Of a DNA stretch of 18,990 nt, positions 15,114-18,990 are shown piece after piece; positions within the stretch are counted from its first letter, which is position 1; every line of letters starts with the position of its first letter. The notes below the pieces were generated by a model, which searched no databases, had not been told where the DNA came from, and was given only the letters and a program-made list of their open reading frames with translations. This DNA is from Spirochaetota bacterium (lineage in GTDB: Bacteria; Spirochaetota; Leptospiria; Turneriellales; Turneriellaceae). The stretch spans positions 1 to 18,990 of the forward strand of contig CAUJII010000144.1 of the NCBI GenBank assembly GCA_963205035.1. The letters are read 5' to 3'. A program made the translations under genes and the position numbers.

Positions 15114-15136
15114 CGGCGTTTTTGCTCAAAATGCCG
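15114..15136 (+). terminator. 9-bp hairpin right after the phasin-like gene
   Basis: CGGCGTTTT (15114-15122) and AAAATGCCG (15128-15136) form a 9-bp stem, with one G-T wobble in RNA, around a 5-base loop. It begins 2 bases after the TAG stop. There is no downstream T-run, so it may be a processing or mRNA-stabilising structure instead of an intrinsic terminator. Confidence 0.35.
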
Positions 15137-15180
15137 GCCTATCAAGTCGATATTCAATAGGAGAAGGCGTCTAATAAAAT

Positions 15181-16731
15181 ATGAAGAACTGCATCGTAAA
15201 AGGTATTTCTGCGGCGGTGGCCGTTCTTATTCTGAATAGCGCATTGATTGCACAGAATAAGAAAACCAGCAGCAAAGAGCTTGCGGCAGAAGTCGACAAA
15301 CTCAACTGGGAAGGGATTGACCTCTCGAACGATGCGCGCTATTCTGCGGCCGCCGATAAATTCCAGAAAGCAATTTCTTTAGACGATACCCGCTCTGCGC
15401 GTTCGTACCATAACATCGCATACACATTCGAGCTCGCAGGCGACAAAAACAAGGCTCTGGAAAATTATCAAAAGGCAGTCGTGAGAAATCCGCAGCAGGC
15501 GATTTCGTGGCAGGCATTGGGCAAGATGCAATATACGATGGGACTTTACAAAGACGCCGTTTTCTCGGGCGAGACGACATTGAAGCTCGAACCGCACAAC
15601 GTGCCCGTACAAAAGTGGCTTCCCGATGCGTACGCAAAATTGGCCGAGCAAAAACTCTACGATGCGCGGAACGATTTGTCGGGTGACGCCGCGACAAACC
15701 CCAACTGCGAAGCGCGCCCCGATGTCATTGCCGAGGTTGGTTTTTTTGGGTCGGCGATTGCCGCCATCGATAAGCGAGCGACGGCGCTCGCGATGTACCG
15801 GACACAGGGAATTTTAACCACCCCCGGCGGCGTCTATGCAGAGTTTAATCCGCTGCGCGAACTTACCTTTAGACTGAACGGGCAAACCCCCTATTTTGGA
15901 ATTTTACAACCGAATTTCTATGCGGGTTCAGAGCGTATTGAAATGCAGTATAATTTCAAATTCGTTTTTGTCGGCGCGGGAATTCTTTTCTCTCAGCTCA
16001 ATCTCTCCGGCAGCACCGTACCGATTTCAACTACAACTTACGTTCAGAATGCCGACTACACCACAGTATCCGACACCAAGTTTGGATTGTTCATTGGCGC
16101 GCGCGATGAAGTCAGTTATTTCATCTTGCGTATTTATCCCCGATATCTTTTCCGCGATGCAGCGTCATCGCCACAGCTTACAGCGTTCGACGTCGCCAAA
16201 ATTGATGTGGAGTATAGACGCAACTTACGCTTGAGTTTGGGTAGCGACAGCACGCCAAGCGAGGACGTGAGCAAAGGCCCCTTCACTTGGTTTATCGCAA
16301 AGTTTAGCGTCGACGAAGTCTATATCTCCGAATACAAACCTGTCGCCGGAACGGACGCAGTGGGGCATTATTTTGGAACATACGATCTTTCTGTCGGCAT
16401 GGAGTTTGGCGAGCTGAGAAAGCAATTCGACAAAGTGAGCGCGACTTGGGGCTTCTTGCTCACCGAGCGTCTCTATTTTCAGAACACGGGTAACACAGAC
16501 CTCATGAGCTTCGGCAACGGGCAAGGTTATTTTGGGCTCAACACAACGGGGATGACCAAAGGGAACGCATTCTCTTCTTTTAGAAACACTTCTTTTATCG
16601 TAACGCTCTTTGCGTCGCAAATGGTGCGTAACCGCTACGTCTTTCGCGAACAGATTTTTATGGAAGCGACCCCCGGGAACGAAAAAACGCATGCATTAGG
16701 CGCGACATTTTCGTTTGGTCTGAGGTTCTAA
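15181..16731 (+). CDS. TPR-domain outer-membrane beta-barrel protein
   Basis: The 516-residue product starts with a signal peptide (MKNCIVKGISAAVAVLILNS, cleavage likely after LIAQ or nearby). Residues about 40-145 hold three TPR-like helix pairs (ARYSAAADKFQKAISLD; SYHNIAYTFELAGDKNKALENYQKAV; ALGKMQYTMGLYKDAV). From about 205 to the end there are alternating amphipathic strands rich in Tyr/Phe and Gly, ending TFSFGLRF with the C-terminal Phe expected of an outer-membrane barrel. So a periplasmic TPR domain tethers to or recruits partners under a membrane barrel; this is inferred from layout, and no named family is recognised. AGGAGAAGG (15159-15167) lies 13 bases before ATG 15181, a long spacing. 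The next gene begins on the base after its stop. Confidence 0.8.
   Translation: MKNCIVKGISAAVAVLILNSALIAQNKKTSSKELAAEVDKLNWEGIDLSNDARYSAAADKFQKAISLDDTRSARSYHNIAYTFELAGDKNKALENYQKAVVRNPQQAISWQALGKMQYTMGLYKDAVFSGETTLKLEPHNVPVQKWLPDAYAKLAEQKLYDARNDLSGDAATNPNCEARPDVIAEVGFFGSAIAAIDKRATALAMYRTQGILTTPGGVYAEFNPLRELTFRLNGQTPYFGILQPNFYAGSERIEMQYNFKFVFVGAGILFSQLNLSGSTVPISTTTYVQNADYTTVSDTKFGLFIGARDEVSYFILRIYPRYLFRDAASSPQLTAFDVAKIDVEYRRNLRLSLGSDSTPSEDVSKGPFTWFIAKFSVDEVYISEYKPVAGTDAVGHYFGTYDLSVGMEFGELRKQFDKVSATWGFLLTERLYFQNTGNTDLMSFGNGQGYFGLNTTGMTKGNAFSSFRNTSFIVTLFASQMVRNRYVFREQIFMEATPGNEKTHALGATFSFGLRF
16722..16725 (+). promoter_or_regulatory. Shine-Dalgarno GAGG for the TTG-started TPR gene
   Basis: GAGG inside the last codons of the barrel gene is followed by 6 bases and TTG at 16732. 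This supports TTG as the true start. Confidence 0.5.
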
Positions 16732-17658
16732 TTGCGGCAGAGAGTCCGCCTCGCGCTCGTGTGCGTGGCACTCTTCTCTACCCTACTCCCCGTTAATTCT
16801 TCTCCCACCACAGCGGAAGATTTTTTAGAGCGGGCAAAAGAGCACTATACAAGAAGGCGCTTCTTAAATACGCTCGATTCTCTGAAAGTTGTCTTGCAAA
16901 TGACAGAACACGCCGACGCGCGGAGTAATCCCACAAAACGCGAGGCGGAAATTTTAGCGGCAAAATCTTTGGCTGCACTCGACCGCAAAGCCGAAGCAGC
17001 GAACATGTTCGAGAGGGCTGTTGCGCATGGGTTTGTCGACAACGCGGCCTTTACATTCTTGGCGACCTATTACGACGACCATGCAGAATGGCAAAAAGCG
17101 AAGCGGTATTTCGCGCTCTACTTTGCCGTCGAGAAAAAAGACAGCGCGACGCAAATCCGCTACGCCACACTCTTAGGCCGCTTGGGTGAGCGCGAGAAAG
17201 CGCGCGAAATTCTGGAAGGGATTGAGACGCGCACTCCTCAGCTAAGTCTCGAAGACTGCGAGCTTCTCGAAAGAAAGAAAAAGCTCACCGCTGCAAAGGA
17301 TTGCTTCTTAGAATACCGCGACACGCACCCGGATCGTGAAGTGGGTTACCTGGCGCTTTTTCGCTTGAGCAAGGCTCTTAAACAACCTGAGGAGACACTG
17401 CGGGCTGCGAAAACACTCTATTTTATTTTTGGTGCAAAGACTCGCTTTATCTGGCCTTTAGTCGAAACTTATTTAGAGAGCCGCAAGTTTTACGACGCAC
17501 GCTTGCTACTTGAAGAAATTGTGCGCACAGACGGGAAAGAGAGCGACGCTCAAAAGCTTTTAGAGAAACTTAACTACGAGGCTGGCGAAGCCGCGGCAAA
17601 ACCTTTTCGCGCAACGCCGCAAGAGATGCAGCTTCTGGAAAGCATTAAGCAAGAGTAA
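16732..17658 (+). CDS. exported TPR-repeat protein
   Basis: The product (308 residues) starts at TTG directly after the TAA of the barrel gene. It begins with a signal peptide (RQRVRLALVCVALFSTLLPVNSS) and then a chain of TPR-type helix pairs: AEDFLERAKEHYTRRRFLNTLDSL, KSLAALDRKAEAANMFERAV, TYYDDHAEWQKAKRYFALYF and LLGRLGEREKAREILEGIETR, with more weakly conserved pairs to the end. TPR chains hold protein partners. Secretion and the zero-base junction with the barrel protein suggest the two act together in the periplasm, perhaps with this one as a soluble partner of the barrel's own TPR region. No specific pathway is recognised. Confidence 0.78.
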   Translation: MRQRVRLALVCVALFSTLLPVNSSPTTAEDFLERAKEHYTRRRFLNTLDSLKVVLQMTEHADARSNPTKREAEILAAKSLAALDRKAEAANMFERAVAHGFVDNAAFTFLATYYDDHAEWQKAKRYFALYFAVEKKDSATQIRYATLLGRLGEREKAREILEGIETRTPQLSLEDCELLERKKKLTAAKDCFLEYRDTHPDREVGYLALFRLSKALKQPEETLRAAKTLYFIFGAKTRFIWPLVETYLESRKFYDARLLLEEIVRTDGKESDAQKLLEKLNYEAGEAAAKPFRATPQEMQLLESIKQE

Positions 17659-17692
17659 TCATTGATTCCGGGGTGCGGTTAATCCCACACAA

Positions 17693-18052
17693 TTACTTAT
17701 TCAAAGGAAAAATATTCTCTTTGCCTTTTTCGGCATAGAGCAGATAAAAGCGCGCGCCACCCTCGCTCGGAAACGCAGCCAAGTGTACGGCGAACGGTTT
17801 GACGGTGACAATTTGGCCGGGATGCACATCGACGATATCTTCTTCGATGACCATGCGCACCATACCTTCGAGAACTAAAATAGTCTCTGCAAAAGCATGC
17901 GCGTGGTAAGGAACCATTGACCCCTGGTCGTTTTGCATCTCGTAAATTTTATACTCTTGAATGAGAAGAGTCTTTAGAAATTTCATGAGCTCCACTTCGC
18001 TGCCGAAGAGCTGTCTCGAATCTTGAATATCGTAATAGGTTGCGTTTGTCAC
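17693..18052 (-). CDS. cupin-domain protein, GTG start
   Basis: The 119-residue protein is a single small cupin barrel. The first motif is PYHAHAFAETILVLEG (H50, H52, E56) and the second includes PGQIVTVKPFAVHLAAF with H90, the usual metal-binding set, so a metal ion is probably bound. It could be an enzyme or a small-molecule sensor; the family is too broad to say. The GTG at 18052 overlaps the nuoB TGA by four bases (GTGA), so it is translationally coupled to nuoB. A cupin in that position, where nuoC would be expected, is unusual. No strong ribosome-binding site is seen. It is the last gene on the minus-strand run; a 34-base gap separates it from the convergent TPR gene. Confidence 0.85.
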   Translation of the reverse strand: MTNATYYDIQDSRQLFGSEVELMKFLKTLLIQEYKIYEMQNDQGSMVPYHAHAFAETILVLEGMVRMVIEEDIVDVHPGQIVTVKPFAVHLAAFPSEGGARFYLLYAEKGKENIFPLNK

Positions 18053-18627
18053 TCTACTCTTATTGGACGATTCTTTTCTTCAATTATCCGCAATTTTTCG
18101 CGAATTTCTTCGCGCCGCTCTTCAATCGTTTGTGCGCGTACCTTCTTTTGAAGCTGCATAATCGCCTCAATAATCGCTTCGGGGCGCGGTGGGCAGCCGG
18201 GAACGTAAACATCGACAGGCATAATGCGGTCGATGCCTTGAAGCACGGCGTATGTATGGAACATCCCGCCAGACGATGCGCAAGCGCCGACGGAAACAAC
18301 GTAACGAGGGTCGGCGAGCTGATCGTAAATGTTCCGAAGAACCGGTGCCATCTTGTAAGTGATTGTGCCTAAAACCAAAATCATGTCGGCTTGGCGCGGC
18401 GAAAACGAAGGTCTCTCTGCGCCAAAACGCGCGATGTCAAAATCGGCGCCGCTTAGTGCCATGTACTCGATGCCGCAACACGCGGTGGCAAAAGGGAAAG
18501 GCCAGAGCGAGTAGGATTGACCCCACGAGACAAAATCTTCGACTGCGGCAACAATGAAGCTTTGGTCGAACTGTCCCTTTTCGGGGCTCTTTTGCGTAAA
18601 GCGGTTAGGTATGGTTTCAGTGGTCAA
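18049..18627 (-). CDS. nuoB: NADH-quinone oxidoreductase subunit B
   Basis: NuoB is the peripheral-arm subunit of complex I that holds iron-sulfur cluster N2, the last electron carrier before quinone. The 192 residues contain all four ligands: the adjacent C50-C51 in FATACCGIEY, C116 in GACASSGG and C145 in YVPGCPPRPE. I use the TTG at 18627, which overlaps the nuoA stop (TTGA) and sits 7 bases after GGAGG. Reading further upstream would give an extension in the wrong frame over nuoA. The C-terminal end is a charged helix (EERREEIREKL). No nuoC follows in the window; the next gene is a cupin. Confidence 0.96.
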   Translation of the reverse strand: MTTETIPNRFTQKSPEKGQFDQSFIVAAVEDFVSWGQSYSLWPFPFATACCGIEYMALSGADFDIARFGAERPSFSPRQADMILVLGTITYKMAPVLRNIYDQLADPRYVVSVGACASSGGMFHTYAVLQGIDRIMPVDVYVPGCPPRPEAIIEAIMQLQKKVRAQTIEERREEIREKLRIIEEKNRPIRVE

Positions 18628-18990
18628 TTGGGATCCTCCCAGTTTAGGGTTCCTTTCTTCAGAATATAATAATAGCCGATAAAAAGTACAAATAGAAAGA
18701 AGGCTAATTCCGCGAGCATCACAAGCCCTAACCCTGCCTGGTTGAACGCCCGAAACGAAACGGCCCACGGATAGATAAAAATTGCGTCGAGATCGAAGAC
18801 GATGAAGACCATCGCGACAAGATAAAACTTCACGTTGAAGAGCCCACGGGCATCGTCGGCATAGGGGATGCCGCACTCGAAAGTGTCGGGGTTTTCGTTT
18901 GCTGGTTTTGCAATGCGCGGTTTGAGTTTATGCGCAATAATCAGGATGAGTGCCGCGAAGCCAGCGCCAAAGAGCAGTTGGATGATTGCA
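18624..18990 (-). CDS. nuoA: NADH-quinone oxidoreductase subunit A (5' end outside window)
   Basis: NuoA is a small three-helix membrane subunit of complex I. The visible part (about 121 codons plus stop) lacks only the start, which lies past base 18990. It reads AIIQLLFGAGFAALILIIAH (first helix), then PANENPDTFECGIPY, the conserved CGxP loop, then ARGLFNVKFYLVAMVFIVFD followed by LDAIFIYPWAV, the strongest NuoA signature, and a last helix before ILKKGTLNWEDPN. An internal ATG at 18833 would miss the first helix, so it is not the start. Its TGA overlaps the nuoB TTG, so both are coupled. Confidence 0.97.
   Translation of the reverse strand, partial: AIIQLLFGAGFAALILIIAHKLKPRIAKPANENPDTFECGIPYADDARGLFNVKFYLVAMVFIVFDLDAIFIYPWAVSFRAFNQAGLGLVMLAELAFFLFVLFIGYYYILKKGTLNWEDPN

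Noticed and set aside
17659..17692. Rho-independent terminator between the convergent TPR and cupin genes
   Set aside because: Only three-base complementarity (GGG/CCC) and no T-run on either strand.
18628..18876. N-terminal extension of nuoB
   Set aside because: Extension reads Arg/Cys-rich sequence overlapping nuoA; the TTG at 18627 has GGAGG 7 bases upstream.
1..18990. tRNA, rRNA, insertion sequence, toxin-antitoxin or defence genes
   Set aside because: Looked for on both strands; none could be supported, and almost all sequence is covered by recognisable or well-framed genes.

Overview
The window reads as an ordinary, gene-dense chromosomal segment of a spirochaete, most likely a member of the Leptospirales (Leptospira/Leptonema/Turneriella side). 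Three things point there together: a FlaA-like periplasmic flagellar sheath protein, an LpxK lipid A kinase (leptospiral spirochaetes make LPS, most other spirochaetes do not), and NuoA/NuoB of respiratory complex I. Base composition is about half G+C by eye. This assignment is inference from gene content; no rRNA is present to confirm it.

Layout. 1-177 (minus): the start of an NAD(P)-binding Rossmann protein that leaves the window on the left. 296-2507 (plus): a tightly overlapped three-gene operon of an OppF/DppF-type ABC ATPase, uracil phosphoribosyltransferase (upp) and an unrecognised 207-residue protein. 2519-3271 (minus): a FlaA-like exported protein that probably starts at CTG. 3328-4392 (plus): lpxK. 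4408-5172 (minus): an unrecognised exported protein. 5265-5456 (plus): a 63-residue unknown protein behind a possible sigma-28-like promoter. 5591-6793 (plus): yicC and a remA/DUF370 gene. 6824-14256 (minus): a five-gene operon transcribed pyrE, DUF4199-like membrane protein, pheS, pheT, and a DUF2339 membrane protein fused to a DUF3999-like domain. 14352-17658 (plus): a STAS anti-sigma-factor antagonist, a phasin-like coiled-coil protein, a TPR + beta-barrel outer-membrane protein and an exported TPR protein. 17693-18990 (minus): nuoA (cut by the window edge), nuoB and a cupin gene coupled by 4-base overlaps.

How the genes work together. Most genes are housekeeping: pyrimidine salvage and synthesis (upp, pyrE), phenylalanine tRNA charging (pheST), lipid A synthesis (lpxK), RNA metabolism (yicC), respiration (nuoAB). 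Translational coupling is frequent (ATGA, TAATG, TTGA and GTGA junctions) and several starts are TTG, GTG or CTG.

The most notable structure is inside pheS: two almost identical 36-bp GC-rich, hairpin-forming direct repeats add about 31 residues in frame between the DTFY and LLRTHTS segments of the synthetase. This looks like a small palindromic repeat that inserts into coding sequence and is tolerated as protein. No mobile element, CRISPR array, defence system or RNA gene was found, and no gap between genes exceeds 300 bases. I do not see an undescribed multi-gene system here.
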